This document shows positions 52,836 to 62,194 of a DNA stretch of 64,000 bases, in pieces; the stretch's first letter is position 1, and every line of letters begins with the position of its first letter. The notes under the pieces were generated by a model, which did not search any database, was not told the DNA's origin, and saw only the letters and a list, made by a program, of their open reading frames with translations. The translations under genes were made by a program, and so were the position numbers. The stretch is from Bacillus sp. NTK034 (GTDB lineage Bacteria > Bacillota > Bacilli > Bacillales > Cytobacillaceae): assembly GCF_017303275.1 (NCBI RefSeq), contig NZ_JAFKOJ010000006.1, forward strand, positions 186,001-250,000, written 5' to 3'.

Positions 52836-54094
52836 GCATGGAATGCATTATTTTCAGGCAAAGCAAACATCAGCCAATACAAAAACGCACTTACAACAGC
52901 CAGCAGCGCCAGTATAAAGAATGTCCAGTCATATCCGATCCAGACTGTAAGCGGAATGGAAATAGGTGCAATGGTTTTCCCGATTGTAAATCGAAGGGAG
53001 GCAGCTGCAAAGTACTGACCCCGCATATGATCTGGAGCAATTTTGGATACATAGCTCTGCTGAAGGCCAGCTGTCATTAATTCACCCATAGTGAAAACGG
53101 CCATAGCCAGAATTAATCCCCAAATCCATTGCGTTTGCCCAAACATGATGATGGCTGCTGCATAAGTAAGAGATGATAAGATAAAGACATTTCTTTCCCT
53201 GTACTTTAACATCATTTTCGTTACGGCTACGGTAAATAAGGCTACGAGGAAGCCGTTCTCAGACAGCAGAATGCCAAAAGCCTGTTCTCCATGAACAGAA
53301 AAGGACCAGTCATTCCATTTAAAAAGCGCCTGATTATGAACTGCTTCATTTGTATAGACAGGTATTAAAAGATCAAGCTGCATAAAGGTCTGTGCAGCCA
53401 GAACACCTGCTATGATAAAAAGGAGAAAGGTTTTGTCTCTGAAGATAATGCCATAATCTTTCGTTTGCTTTAATAAAGCGGCATGCCATTTACTAGTTCC
53501 GCTTTCTGCATGTACTTGTATTGGCAATGTTTCCCTTGTCCACCGTAAAAGGATGAAAGATAACAGAATACAGATAATGCCGGCGGCCATAAGAAGCTGA
53601 AAACGGTAATGGACATAGAAAATGGCTCCTAGAATGGGACCCACCACAACCGCAATATTAATGGAAGTGTAAAAAATAGCAAAAACCTGGCTTCTGTCCT
53701 TTTCCTGCACCACATCGGCAACCATTGCCTGGCTTGCGGGCCAATAAAATGAACCGAAGATTCCCACAAAAGCAAAGCAGATAAAACCAAGCACAGGTGA
53801 ATCCAGCCAGGGTGAACTGGCAAATCCAAAAATGATAAATGAAAGTCCCTGTCCGCATGCAGAGAGAACCATCATTTTTTTGCGTCCAAAACGGTCAGCA
53901 GTATAACCTCCCATTAAGTTGGCAAGCACGGAGAATACCTGAGAAAAAATGAGCAATAAACCAGCCTTGTCTTTTCCGAATTCATCCGCGAAATAAATCG
54001 TTAAAAACGGGAAGAACATCCAGAATGTAATGTTCATAAGCGCTTCCCCAAATAACCTTACTTTTAAATTCTTATCCCAATCTTTTATTTTCAT
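52817..54094 (-). CDS. MFS transporter, drug-efflux type
   Basis: A 425-aa twelve-helix MFS protein. The loop 2-3 motif GGYTADRFGRKKMMV is the MFS signature A; IFYTSINIAVVVGPILGA resembles the motif C of antiporters of the DHA1/MdtH type. Likely drug or solute efflux; substrate unknown. RBS GGGGAAAC. Confidence 0.85.
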   Translation of the reverse strand: MKIKDWDKNLKVRLFGEALMNITFWMFFPFLTIYFADEFGKDKAGLLLIFSQVFSVLANLMGGYTADRFGRKKMMVLSACGQGLSFIIFGFASSPWLDSPVLGFICFAFVGIFGSFYWPASQAMVADVVQEKDRSQVFAIFYTSINIAVVVGPILGAIFYVHYRFQLLMAAGIICILLSFILLRWTRETLPIQVHAESGTSKWHAALLKQTKDYGIIFRDKTFLLFIIAGVLAAQTFMQLDLLIPVYTNEAVHNQALFKWNDWSFSVHGEQAFGILLSENGFLVALFTVAVTKMMLKYRERNVFILSSLTYAAAIIMFGQTQWIWGLILAMAVFTMGELMTAGLQQSYVSKIAPDHMRGQYFAAASLRFTIGKTIAPISIPLTVWIGYDWTFFILALLAVVSAFLYWLMFALPENNAFHAKKESV

Positions 54095-54172
54095 GCTGTT
54101 TCCCCAACTTCAATCTCAGAATAACGCTATCATACTACCAAAATTGGATGAAACACAAGAAGACTTTTTCCA

Positions 54173-54206
54173 AAAAAGCCAAACCTTGATCAGGCTTGGC
54201 TTTTCT
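54173..54206. terminator. Terminator of the AtoE-like gene
   Basis: AAAAGCCAA and TTGGCTTTT with inner CC/GG pairs. Confidence 0.82.
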
Positions 54207-54209
54207 TAA

Positions 54210-55520
54210 TCAATATACAAAAAACATCAAAACGGTCGTAACAATGCCCACCCATATGGCCAGCAATGCACAGTAGCCCATTATATGACGAATATGAAGG
54301 CCAACCACACTCAGTATAGGAAGGGCCCAGAAAGGCTGGATCAGGTTGGTCCAGGCATCCCCCCAGCCTACAGCCATAGCAGTAATGGCGGGATCCACCC
54401 CCAGCTGCAGACCTGCAGGCACTTGAAGCGGCCCTTGCAATGCCCACTGCCCGCCGCCTGAAGGAGCAAGAATATTGACGAGTCCGGCAGCCCAGTAGGT
54501 GAATATATCAAAGGTGTCTTTACTTGCTATGGATGCCATCCCATTAATGATAGACTCTGCTAACCCGGAGCTGCCGAGAACGGCGATTATGCCGGCGTAA
54601 AACGGGAATTGCAGAATGATAGGAGAAATGGCAGAACCCGCTTCTTTAAAAGCATTGGCGTATTGTACGAGCGATTTATGAAGGATGAGGCCTAACGATA
54701 GAAAGGCAATATTGATAATATTCAAGTCAAGGTCACGCCCGTTTACAAACTCAAATATGACATAGATTATCCCGATTAATCCGGTAATGATGCCGAGAAA
54801 GGGTGTTCTTTCAAGCTTTCCGGCGGGTGTTATTAAAACTTCCTGTTCAGATTCCTGCTTGGGTGCCTTAGGGGGAACGTATGAGATAATGCCTTTTTTG
54901 GGTGCCATCAGCACAATGAAAATCGGCATCGTAATAACAAGAGCAATTAAAATAGCAATTGTTCCAGGATGGAAAATGGTCTCCGAAGTTGGGATGACGC
55001 CAGCCACTTCCTCCAGAAAATGGCCCCTGGTCGCAACAGTCAAACCAATTGAACTCGATAAACCGGCAGTATAAAGAGCAGTTGGTGCATAGGCTGCAGC
55101 CACTAATAGAGGAAAGTGTGCGTTCTGATTTCTTTTTCCAACTTCACGGGCAATAATGGCGCCAACGACAACAGCAAGGCCCCAGTTAATATAATAAGCA
55201 GCAGATGAAACGAGAAAAGTCAGCACGTAAGCCTGGTTGGCTGTCTTTGCTTTTGAGGACAGCTTTTCAAGTATCCGCTGTACAGAAGGAACAGATGCAA
55301 GCGCCATGCCTGTCATTAAGAGGAGCACCATCTGCATGGTAAAAGCTAGATACACCCAAAATCCGTCACCGAAGGATTTAAACAGCTCAACAGGCTCGGA
55401 AGGCTTCATGAAAAAACCGGCAATAAACACAAACAGAGTCATTAATACCGCAATGACAAAGGCGTCCGGGAGATACCTTTCCACAAGCTTGGAGAAACGG
55501 TCTGCCACTCTGGTTAACAT
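54210..55520 (-). CDS. Short-chain fatty acid transporter, AtoE family
   Basis: A 436-aa membrane protein with about ten segments. Family features are the N-terminal KLVERYLPDAFVIAVLMTLFVF, SSAAYYINWGLAVVVGAI, and the re-entrant NILAPSGGGQWALQGP. AtoE proteins import short-chain fatty acids such as butyrate or acetoacetate; partner genes are absent here. RBS AAAGGAGAG. Confidence 0.88.
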   Translation of the reverse strand: MLTRVADRFSKLVERYLPDAFVIAVLMTLFVFIAGFFMKPSEPVELFKSFGDGFWVYLAFTMQMVLLLMTGMALASVPSVQRILEKLSSKAKTANQAYVLTFLVSSAAYYINWGLAVVVGAIIAREVGKRNQNAHFPLLVAAAYAPTALYTAGLSSSIGLTVATRGHFLEEVAGVIPTSETIFHPGTIAILIALVITMPIFIVLMAPKKGIISYVPPKAPKQESEQEVLITPAGKLERTPFLGIITGLIGIIYVIFEFVNGRDLDLNIINIAFLSLGLILHKSLVQYANAFKEAGSAISPIILQFPFYAGIIAVLGSSGLAESIINGMASIASKDTFDIFTYWAAGLVNILAPSGGGQWALQGPLQVPAGLQLGVDPAITAMAVGWGDAWTNLIQPFWALPILSVVGLHIRHIMGYCALLAIWVGIVTTVLMFFVY

Positions 55521-55590
55521 CTTTTCACTCTCCTTTCAGTATTAGTACATGCTATGGAGAGGACAAGCTGTGTATGCCAGATCATACAGA

Positions 55591-55618
55591 AATAGCCCTG
55601 ACATCAGCCAGGGCTATC
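55591..55618. terminator. Terminator of topB
   Basis: ATAGCCCTG and CAGGGCTAT, 8-base loop, next to the topB stop. Confidence 0.8.
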
Positions 55619-55620
55619 TA

Positions 55621-57714
55621 TTAATCCTTATCTTCCATGGCAGCCTTCAGCAAATCGCCAAGGCTTGTTCCAAAGGAATCTTCCTTCTGGGTGTATTTCT
55701 GAACAAGTTTTCGCTCTTCCCGTTTGTTGACGGCTTTCTTTTTGTCCTGTGCTTTTTCCACCACATTGCATGGCCTGCACTGGAAGTAGGCGCCTGCCTT
55801 GCCCTGGTGGATTTCCATCTTTTTGCGGCACTGAGGGCAGCGGCGGTTTGAAAGCTTTGGATCCTTGCGTTTCCGGAAATTACAATCAAGATTGGAGCAG
55901 ACAAGTATTTTTCCGTCCTTGGTATTCCTTTCTTTTAGGAAGGAATCGCATTCTGGACATTTTGACCCAGTGAGATTGTGGGCACGATACGATTTGTCGC
56001 TCTTTTTAATTTCAGAAACCAATGTCCGTGTCTGCTTGCGGATATTCTGCAGAAACTCTTTGGGGTCTGCTTTTCCGCGTGCGATTTTCTCCAGCTCCTG
56101 TTCCCATTTAGCAGTCAGTTCCGGTGATTTCAGATCTTCATTTACCAGGTCCATCAGCTGTTTGCCCTTTTTAGTCGGAAACAGGCGTCCATTTTGCCTT
56201 TCGATCGCTTCCGTATCAAGGAGCCGTTCAATGATTTCCGCTCTAGTCGCAGGTGTTCCTAAGCTATATTTTTCCATCTGGGTCAAAATGTCAGCTTCGG
56301 AATAGCGAAGAGGAGGTTCAGTAAGCTTGGCGGACAATTCAGCCGTTTGTACCGTAAAACTCTGTCCTTTTGAGATGTTCTTCAGGCTCTGTTTTCCTGC
56401 TTCTTCATCACTGCTGCCTTCAACCTTGCGATAACCCAGGTCGATAACTGCTGTTTCCCTGGCTGTGAATGTTTCACCGTTAACATCAATAGCAGCATGG
56501 ATGGTTTCATACTTATAAGGGTTATGGAAGATGGCCAGAAATCTGCGCAGAATCAATTCGTACAGCTTCCGCTCATCAGCCGACAAATCACCGAGGTGTA
56601 CACGTTCTTCAGTCGGAATAATTGCATGATGGTCGGTTACTTTTTCATTATTAAAGACTCGCTTTGCCAGGACCTTGCCCTGATTTGCAAGGATTGGCTT
56701 CACTTCGTCCTTATAGGAAGCTGCAATGCCATGAAGGCGATCCATCATGGTTGCTTCCATATCTTTTGTCAAATAGCGCGAGTCTGTCCGCGGATAGGTG
56801 ACAAGCTTATGCTGCTCATAAAGTTTCTGCAGCACATTAGACGTTTTCTTGGCGGAAAAGCCGTAACGCTTATTGGCGTCACGCTGCAGCTCCGTCAAAT
56901 CATAAGGAAGCGGCTGCGGCTCTGTTCTTTCCTTCCGGTTAATGGACTGGATAACCGCTTTTTGGCCCTTCACTTTAGAAAGGACTCCATCAGCTGCTTC
57001 TTTAGAAAAGAGGCGCCTTTCACCATTTTTCTCCCAGTCAGCCTGCAGGGGGCCAATTTGAGCGCGAATCGTCCAGTACTCTTTTGGAACAAATTTTTGA
57101 ATCAATTGCTCCCTTTCCATCACGAGAGCCAGTGTCGGCGTCTGCACCCGGCCGGCGGATAGGGGATCCTTGTATTTAGTCGTCAGGGCCCTTGTGACAT
57201 TCAAGCCGATGAGCCAATCGGCCTCTGCCCGGCAGACGGCGGATTCATACAAATCTTCAAATTGTTTTCCTGGCTTAAGGTTTTGAAAACCGTCCCGGAT
57301 GGCGCGGTCCGTTACAGAAGAAATCCATAAGCGTTTGATTGTTTTGCGCCAGCGGATTTTTTCCAATATCCAGCGTGCGACAAGCTCCCCTTCGCGGCCT
57401 GCATCAGTAGCAATGATAATTTCCTTAATATCCATCCGTTTTGCCAGGTTCTCAATGGCTTTATACTGGTGGCTGGTCTGCTTCATCACCTTCAGGCCCA
57501 TTTGATCAGGAATAATCGGCAGATCCTCCAGATTCCAGTTTTTATATTTGCTGTCATAATGCTCAGGCATCTTTAACTCGATTAGATGGCCAAGAGCCCA
57601 TGTCACGATATATTTATCGCCTTCCATATAGCTTTTATGAGATTGCCGGCATCCCAGAACCCGTGCAAGTTCACGGGCAACACTGGGCTTTTCAGCAAGA
57701 ACAAGTGATTTCAT
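55621..57714 (-). CDS. topB: DNA topoisomerase III
   Basis: A 697-aa type IA topoisomerase (B. subtilis TopB about 727 aa). The TOPRIM domain starts SLVLAEKPSVARELARVLG and has DAGREGELVARWI; the catalytic tyrosine is Y307 in TYPRTDSRYL. The C-terminus has zinc-finger pairs (CPECDSF ... CSNLDC, CPQCRKK ... CRPC). It relaxes negative supercoils and decatenates. Start at 57714 (MKSLVLAEK) after GAAAGGAG, not the longer open frame. Confidence 0.93.
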   Translation of the reverse strand: MKSLVLAEKPSVARELARVLGCRQSHKSYMEGDKYIVTWALGHLIELKMPEHYDSKYKNWNLEDLPIIPDQMGLKVMKQTSHQYKAIENLAKRMDIKEIIIATDAGREGELVARWILEKIRWRKTIKRLWISSVTDRAIRDGFQNLKPGKQFEDLYESAVCRAEADWLIGLNVTRALTTKYKDPLSAGRVQTPTLALVMEREQLIQKFVPKEYWTIRAQIGPLQADWEKNGERRLFSKEAADGVLSKVKGQKAVIQSINRKERTEPQPLPYDLTELQRDANKRYGFSAKKTSNVLQKLYEQHKLVTYPRTDSRYLTKDMEATMMDRLHGIAASYKDEVKPILANQGKVLAKRVFNNEKVTDHHAIIPTEERVHLGDLSADERKLYELILRRFLAIFHNPYKYETIHAAIDVNGETFTARETAVIDLGYRKVEGSSDEEAGKQSLKNISKGQSFTVQTAELSAKLTEPPLRYSEADILTQMEKYSLGTPATRAEIIERLLDTEAIERQNGRLFPTKKGKQLMDLVNEDLKSPELTAKWEQELEKIARGKADPKEFLQNIRKQTRTLVSEIKKSDKSYRAHNLTGSKCPECDSFLKERNTKDGKILVCSNLDCNFRKRKDPKLSNRRCPQCRKKMEIHQGKAGAYFQCRPCNVVEKAQDKKKAVNKREERKLVQKYTQKEDSFGTSLGDLLKAAMEDKD

Positions 57715-57917
57715 AATTACTCCTTTCAAATTACATTCAGCCATTTTCGTCCAAACTAAGTATAGCTGAAAATCATCCATATTTGTAATCGGATAAATTT
57801 TTTGCTGGGCAGAGAAGTAAATTACTGCCTAAGTTGTATTGCTTTTCATTAGTCACAATTCATTCTACAATGGACTTACCAGTTTGTTTACAAATAGAAA
57901 GAGACAAGGTGAAATGA

Positions 57918-58754
57918 ATGAATGCAAAAAATCAGCATCTTTATGATTACATTCAGGAGAATTCAAAAAATATCACAGACATGTGGCTGTCTTTAAGGGA
58001 TAAACAAAAAGGCTCCATTTATTCTGCAGATGCAGACCCCGCTTATGAGAAGCTCCTGAGAGAACAAAATACGTTTACCAACCGCACCGTTTCAGCAGCT
58101 CTGCTTGATGAGGACACATTTAACGAGAATATGGAGGAATGGGCCATTACAGTAGCGGAGAGCAGAGTGGATTCTAATACGCCCATATTTCAAGTGCTTG
58201 AAGCTTTAAGCAATGTGCGGGAAACCTATTGGCATTTTGTGGAAAAGTTTATTAACGAAAACCAGTCCGAAGTCAAAACAGATGATGTATTGAAATGGAG
58301 CACGATCATTAACAAGGCTTTTGATAAGCTCATCAATAAATTTTCAGAGAAATATTATGAACTGACGACCAGTCGGCTTGTTGCCCAGCAAAGTCTGATC
58401 AATGAACTTGGAACTCCGGTCATTCCTGTAAAAGACCATACAGCAGTACTGCCGCTTATCGGCAATATTGACACCGAACGTGCACGAATCCTGCTGGAGG
58501 AAATTCCGAAAAAATGTGCAAAAGAAGATGTGGAACATCTATTCATTGATTTATCAGGTGTGGCCATCATCGACACGATGGTTGCCCATCAAATATTCTC
58601 ATTAACGACAGCTTTAAAGCTCCTGGGGGTAAAATCCACCATCTCCGGCATCAGCCCTGAAGTTGCCCAGACTTCCATTCAGCTTGGCCTGGACTTCACA
58701 GGCATTCATACTTACGGTACGTTAAAGCAAGCATTGAAAAGACAAGACATTTAA
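57918..58754 (+). CDS. RsbR-family stressosome protein
   Basis: A 278-aa RsbR co-antagonist. The N-terminal half (residues 1-150) is a non-haem globin-like sensor fold; the C-terminal STAS domain has the two phosphorylatable threonines T186 (NIDTERA) and T220 (IIDTMVA), matching T171 and T205 of B. subtilis RsbRA with identical 34-residue spacing. It scaffolds the 1.8-MDa stressosome with RsbS and RsbT upstream of sigma-B. Stand-alone gene, as for RsbR paralogues. RBS AAGGTG. Confidence 0.9.
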   Translation: MNAKNQHLYDYIQENSKNITDMWLSLRDKQKGSIYSADADPAYEKLLREQNTFTNRTVSAALLDEDTFNENMEEWAITVAESRVDSNTPIFQVLEALSNVRETYWHFVEKFINENQSEVKTDDVLKWSTIINKAFDKLINKFSEKYYELTTSRLVAQQSLINELGTPVIPVKDHTAVLPLIGNIDTERARILLEEIPKKCAKEDVEHLFIDLSGVAIIDTMVAHQIFSLTTALKLLGVKSTISGISPEVAQTSIQLGLDFTGIHTYGTLKQALKRQDI

Positions 58755-58763
58755 TGAAACCAG

Positions 58764-58787
58764 GCTGGCAGAAATGCCGGCTTTTTA
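58764..58787 (+). terminator. Terminator of the rsbR-like gene
   Basis: GCTGGCA-GAAA-TGCCGGC then TTTTT; one G-U pair and a GAAA tetraloop. Confidence 0.88.
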
Positions 58788-58861
58788 TATGGCTATAATA
58801 AAAACGCTTTACTGTGTTACCATTCTAACAATCTAACTTGTTAAAAAATGGTAAAAATTAA

Positions 58862-58890
58862 TTGACATCTTCTCATATGGCACATAGAAT
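58862..58890 (+). promoter_or_regulatory. Sigma-A promoter of hutH
   Basis: Consensus TTGACA, 17-base spacer, TAGAAT. The transcript would begin near 58897, giving a leader of about 150-200 bases. Confidence 0.78.
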
Positions 58891-58973
58891 TAATTATATT
58901 CAGAAAATATATTAAAAATAGGCTGTGATAAAGATGAGGCATCTAAAAACGGATACTGCAAATAATCTTTTTA

Positions 58974-59018
58974 AAAAGGCTGTATTTCAAACCTGTGTTT
59001 GAGATACAGCCTTTTCTT
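58974..59018 (+). terminator. Leader terminator upstream of hutH
   Basis: A 19-bp arm (AAAAGGCTGTATTTCAAAC) pairs with its complement across a 4-base loop with one G-U pair, followed by TTTTCTTT. It lies downstream of the promoter, so hutH can only be read by termination failure. The word AGGCTGT also occurs 56 bases upstream (58918), where it could compete for the 3' arm. Confidence 0.8.
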
Positions 59019-59049
59019 TATCTCGCTAACGTACCGGGGAGGATTTGAA

Positions 59050-60597
59050 ATGGAAAAATTGACAGAATCGATGATGACTTTAACTCGCGGGGAGGAGAGC
59101 AACGTGGTTACTTTAAATGGAAATACCCTTACTTTGTCTGAAGTCAAAAGAGTGCTTTTTGAAGGAGTAATGGCTGCAGCATCAGAAGAAAGCATGCAGC
59201 GTGTAAAAAACAGCCGTGAAGCCGTTAAGAGAATTGTAAGTGAAGAAAAAGTCATTTACGGCATTAACACCGGATTTGGCAAATTCAGCGATGTACGAAT
59301 TGATCAGGGAGATGTAGAGGATCTTCAGCTGAATTTAATCCGCTCTCATGCATGCGGTGTAGGGGAACCATTCCCTGAGCCTGTCTCGAGAGCTATGCTC
59401 CTATTAAGAGCCAATGCTTTATTGAAAGGGTTCTCAGGAGTCCGGCCTGTCGTGATAGAAACTCTTTTAGCGCTTGTGAATAAACAAATCCATCCCGTCA
59501 TCCCGCAGCAGGGTTCTCTTGGAGCGAGCGGCGATTTGGCGCCTCTTTCCCATTTGGCATTAGTACTAATGGGAGAAGGTGAAGTGTTTTTCAAGGGTGA
59601 AAGAAAGCCTGCGCTGGAAGTGCTTGTTCAGGAGGGAATAAAGCCATTAACTTTACAGGCGAAGGAAGGGCTTGCCCTGATTAACGGCACTCAAGCGATG
59701 ACGGCAATGGGAGTCATTGGTTATCTGGAAGCGGAAAAAATCGCTTATCAAAGTGAATTGATCGCTGCAGTTACAATGGAGGGCTTAAACGGCATTATTG
59801 ATGCGTTTGATGAAAATATACATCAGGCAAGAGGCTATCAGCAGCAGGTGGATACAGCAAGAAGAGTAAGGGAATATCTGTCAGGCAGCAGCCTGATCAC
59901 AAGACAGGGAGAAATCCGGGTGCAGGACGCCTATTCCATCCGCTGCATCCCGCAGGTGCATGGGGCATCCTGGCAGGCTCTTGATTATGTAAAAGAAAAG
60001 CTTGAAATTGAAATGAATGCAGCTACGGATAACCCGCTTATTTTTGAAAATGGGGAAAGCGTCATATCCGGCGGAAACTTTCATGGGCAGCCAATCGCAC
60101 TTGCAATGGACTTCATGAAAATTGCGGTCGCGGAATTGGCCAATATTTCAGAGCGCCGGATTGAGAGACTTGTTAACCCTCAGCTGAGCGATTTGCCGCC
60201 ATTTTTAAGCCCGGAGCCTGGACTCCAGTCAGGTGCGATGATTCTCCAATATGTTGCAGCATCACTTGTTTCAGAAAATAAGACACTTGCCCATCCGGCA
60301 AGTGTGGATTCGATCCCTTCATCCGGTAATCAGGAAGATCATGTGAGCATGGGAACCATCGGATCAAGACATGCTTATCAGATTATCCAGAATGTCAATA
60401 AAGTGCTTGCAATTGAACTGATTTGCGCCCTGCAGGCAGCGGAATACCGCGGTTCTGATAAAATGGCTGATAAAACAAAACGTTTTTATGAAGAAGCAAG
60501 GAAAGTGGTGCCTTCCATTACAAAAGACCGCGTATTTTCAAAAGATATTGAAGCATGCGCGTCCTGGCTGAAAGAAGTTGAAATAGACGCAATATAA
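59050..60597 (+). CDS. hutH: Histidine ammonia-lyase
   Basis: Histidase, first enzyme of histidine catabolism (His to urocanate and ammonia). The MIO prosthetic group forms from A-S-G in [12 protein letters not shown]. Two starts are possible: ATG 59050 (GGGGAGG seven bases upstream; 515 aa) and GTG 59104 (GGGGAGGAG upstream; 497 aa, beginning [10 protein letters not shown] like B. subtilis HutH). The GTG gives the conserved N-terminus; both RBSs are good. No other hut gene and no hutP lie in the window. Confidence 0.94.
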   Translation: MEKLTESMMTLTRGEESNVVTLNGNTLTLSEVKRVLFEGVMAAASEESMQRVKNSREAVKRIVSEEKVIYGINTGFGKFSDVRIDQGDVEDLQLNLIRSHACGVGEPFPEPVSRAMLLLRANALLKGFSGVRPVVIETLLALVNKQIHPVIPQQGSLGASGDLAPLSHLALVLMGEGEVFFKGERKPALEVLVQEGIKPLTLQAKEGLALINGTQAMTAMGVIGYLEAEKIAYQSELIAAVTMEGLNGIIDAFDENIHQARGYQQQVDTARRVREYLSGSSLITRQGEIRVQDAYSIRCIPQVHGASWQALDYVKEKLEIEMNAATDNPLIFENGESVISGGNFHGQPIALAMDFMKIAVAELANISERRIERLVNPQLSDLPPFLSPEPGLQSGAMILQYVAASLVSENKTLAHPASVDSIPSSGNQEDHVSMGTIGSRHAYQIIQNVNKVLAIELICALQAAEYRGSDKMADKTKRFYEEARKVVPSITKDRVFSKDIEACASWLKEVEIDAI

Positions 60598-60602
60598 GCA
60601 GC

Positions 60603-60628
60603 AGGGGTCTGAATGTTCTCAGACCCCT
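60603..60628 (+). terminator. Terminator of hutH
   Basis: AGGGGTCTGA, 6-base loop, TCAGACCCCT. Confidence 0.8.
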
Positions 60629-60649
60629 CTAAATTAATAAAGTAAATAA

Positions 60650-60730
60650 TTTTGAACATCGAGAACTGTCTTGCGCAAGCAGCCTGCCGCCGAGGTGTCC
60701 GGGGTGAGCAAGGCGCTTCCGCTTTACTTA
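60650..60730. repeat. Short copy of the structured repeat element
   Basis: Left end TTTTGAACATCGAGAACTGTC, close to TTTTGAACGTCGATAACTGTC at 6958; right end GAGCAAGGCGCTTCCGCTTT, as in the long copy. The middle is only about 30 bases, so it looks like an internally deleted form. It abuts the stop of the small minus-strand gene. Confidence 0.6.
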
Positions 60731-60916
60731 ATCTTTGGCTCTTTCCTCAAGTTGCTTTGCTTCATCTTCTTCAAAGCGGTTTTTAAACGCTTCCTGTGTC
60801 ACAATAAATTCTTCATCTTCCTGGGCTTCTGTAGTGTGGCGCTCGACCATTGTGTGTTCAGGAAATTCCCCGGGGTGATGTTTTCTTTTATGATTAAAAT
60901 GGACTCCGCGTGACAT
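60728..60916 (-). CDS. Small hydrophilic protein, 62 aa
   Basis: MSRGVHFNHKRKHHPGEFPE at the start, then an acidic, helical tail (EDEEFIVTQEAFKNRFEEDE). No membrane segment. Start at 60916 from AAAGGAG. The His/Lys-rich head could bind nucleic acid or metal; family not recognised. Confidence 0.68.
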   Translation of the reverse strand: MSRGVHFNHKRKHHPGEFPEHTMVERHTTEAQEDEEFIVTQEAFKNRFEEDEAKQLEERAKD

Positions 60917-61017
60917 AATCAGGCTCCTTTCATTCTTGAAGTAGCATTCTTTCACTATTTTTCCCTTGGGCATCAGGACTATGTATGGCTCTCTCATTCA
61001 ATATTTTCCGTTCAACT

Positions 61018-61046
61018 TTGCCTTTATGCGCATAAGTATATATAGC
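61018..61046 (+). promoter_or_regulatory. Probable promoter of the selenoperoxiredoxin gene
   Basis: TTGCCT, 17-base spacer, TATAGC, 31 bases before the ATG. No PerR or OhrR box is obvious. Confidence 0.45.
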
Positions 61047-61077
61047 AGAGACGAAAGAGGAAGGGAGGGGGATAGCC

Positions 61078-61665
61078 ATGAAAGATCCGAATGCTTCCGT
61101 ATTCTGTGCGGGCCGGGGTGACCGGGCGCCGGTATTTATTGCAGATGCTGTCATTGATCATCAAATAAAAAAGGTCAATTTGGAGAATTTTATTGGAAAA
61201 TGGGTGCTGCTGTTTTTTTACCCGAGTGATTTTACATTTGTCTGACCGACAGAATTGGCGGCGGTCGCCGCTGTGAATCCATATTTAAAAGCCTTAAACT
61301 GTGAAGTAATGTCCATCAGTACGGACAGTGTATATGCCCATAAAGTATTTAAGGAAACATCTCCCTCATTAAAAAATGTAAATTATCCAATGGTAAGCGA
61401 TCGAACCCATCAAATAAGCAGAGCTTATAGGGTTTTGGATGAAAAGTCTGGAGCGGCGGTCAGGGCATCTGTTTTTATCGACCCCAATGGCATTATTGCG
61501 GCGAAGCTCATTTACCCCGGGGAAGTCGGCAGAAATCTGCATGAACATGTCAGAATCATGCAGGGAATTCAATATGCACAGCAGACAGGGAAAGGTGTGC
61601 CGGCTAATTGGCAGCCTGGCCAGACCGGGATTAACATGGATCCGAACTTAATAGGCAAAATCTGA
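61078..61665 (+). CDS. Selenocysteine-containing peroxiredoxin
   Basis: An in-frame UGA at codon 56 (61243-61245) lies in a 196-codon frame starting at ATG 61078 (RBS GGGAGGGGG). The context is FYPSDFTFV-U-PTEL, where AhpC-type 2-Cys peroxiredoxins have FTFVCPTE; U is the peroxidatic residue. The catalytic Thr (T53), the Pro and the later Arg (R of VRASVFIDPNG) are kept. The C-terminal V-C-P-A-N-W resolving-Cys motif reads V-P-A-N-W, the Cys being absent, so it works as a 1-Sec enzyme or uses another thiol. A hairpin at 61258-61271 is a SECIS candidate. The true stop at 61663 is also UGA. Confidence 0.93.
61258..61271 (+). promoter_or_regulatory. Bacterial SECIS element of the peroxiredoxin
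   Basis: GCGGC-GGUC-GCCGC: a perfect 5-bp GC stem with loop GGUC. The loop GGU lies 18-20 bases after the UGA, almost the E. coli fdhF geometry (19-21), and GGU is the SelB-recognised core there. Confidence 0.85.
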
Positions 61666-61789
61666 AGGGAGGAGGCGCAAGCTTTCTCTTGATTTTTCTG
61701 CAGATCCTCCATATACATAATTACTTTAATAAGCAGCGACGAAAATATATAATAATAAGTAACAAATGAAGTGAAGGGGGAACTTGAGA

Positions 61790-62164
61790 TTGGACTTCTT
61801 TTCTATATTGTCTGAAGATCGGATAAAGAAAGCGTATAAGGATGGCGAATTTGATCATTTGCCAGGCTATGGAAAACCGCTTCCGTTCGATGACCTGTCT
61901 TCCGTCCCTGAGAATTTGCGCATGGCATACCGCATCATGAAGAATGCCGGATTCACTGATGAAGAAAACCAAATGAAGAAAGAAATGCTGACGATCGAAG
62001 ATCTTATTAAACAATGTGAGGATCAGGAAGAAAAAAAGGCATTGCAGAAGAAACTGAACGAAAAGATGCTCCGATTTAACAGCATGATGGCGAAACGAAG
62101 ACAAAACACCAACTCATCCCTTTTCAAGAACTACGGAGAAAAAATTAACAATAAATTATTCTAA
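61790..62164 (+). CDS. DUF1992-family protein
   Basis: A 124-aa DnaJ-homologue-subfamily-like (DUF1992) protein: FFSILSEDRIKKAYKDGEFDHLPGYGKPLPFDD is the family core, with a helical basic C-terminus. Start TTG at 61790 (MDFFSIL) preferred to TTG 61784 because of spacing from AAGGGGG. Function unknown. Confidence 0.85.
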   Translation: MDFFSILSEDRIKKAYKDGEFDHLPGYGKPLPFDDLSSVPENLRMAYRIMKNAGFTDEENQMKKEMLTIEDLIKQCEDQEEKKALQKKLNEKMLRFNSMMAKRRQNTNSSLFKNYGEKINNKLF

Positions 62165-62194
62165 TGGTTAGATGATCGGAATTGAGGAGAATAC

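Noticed and set aside
52788-53018. A 76-aa plus-strand ORF across the MFS terminator
   Set aside because: Shadow of the minus-strand MFS gene; it starts in the terminator region with no RBS.
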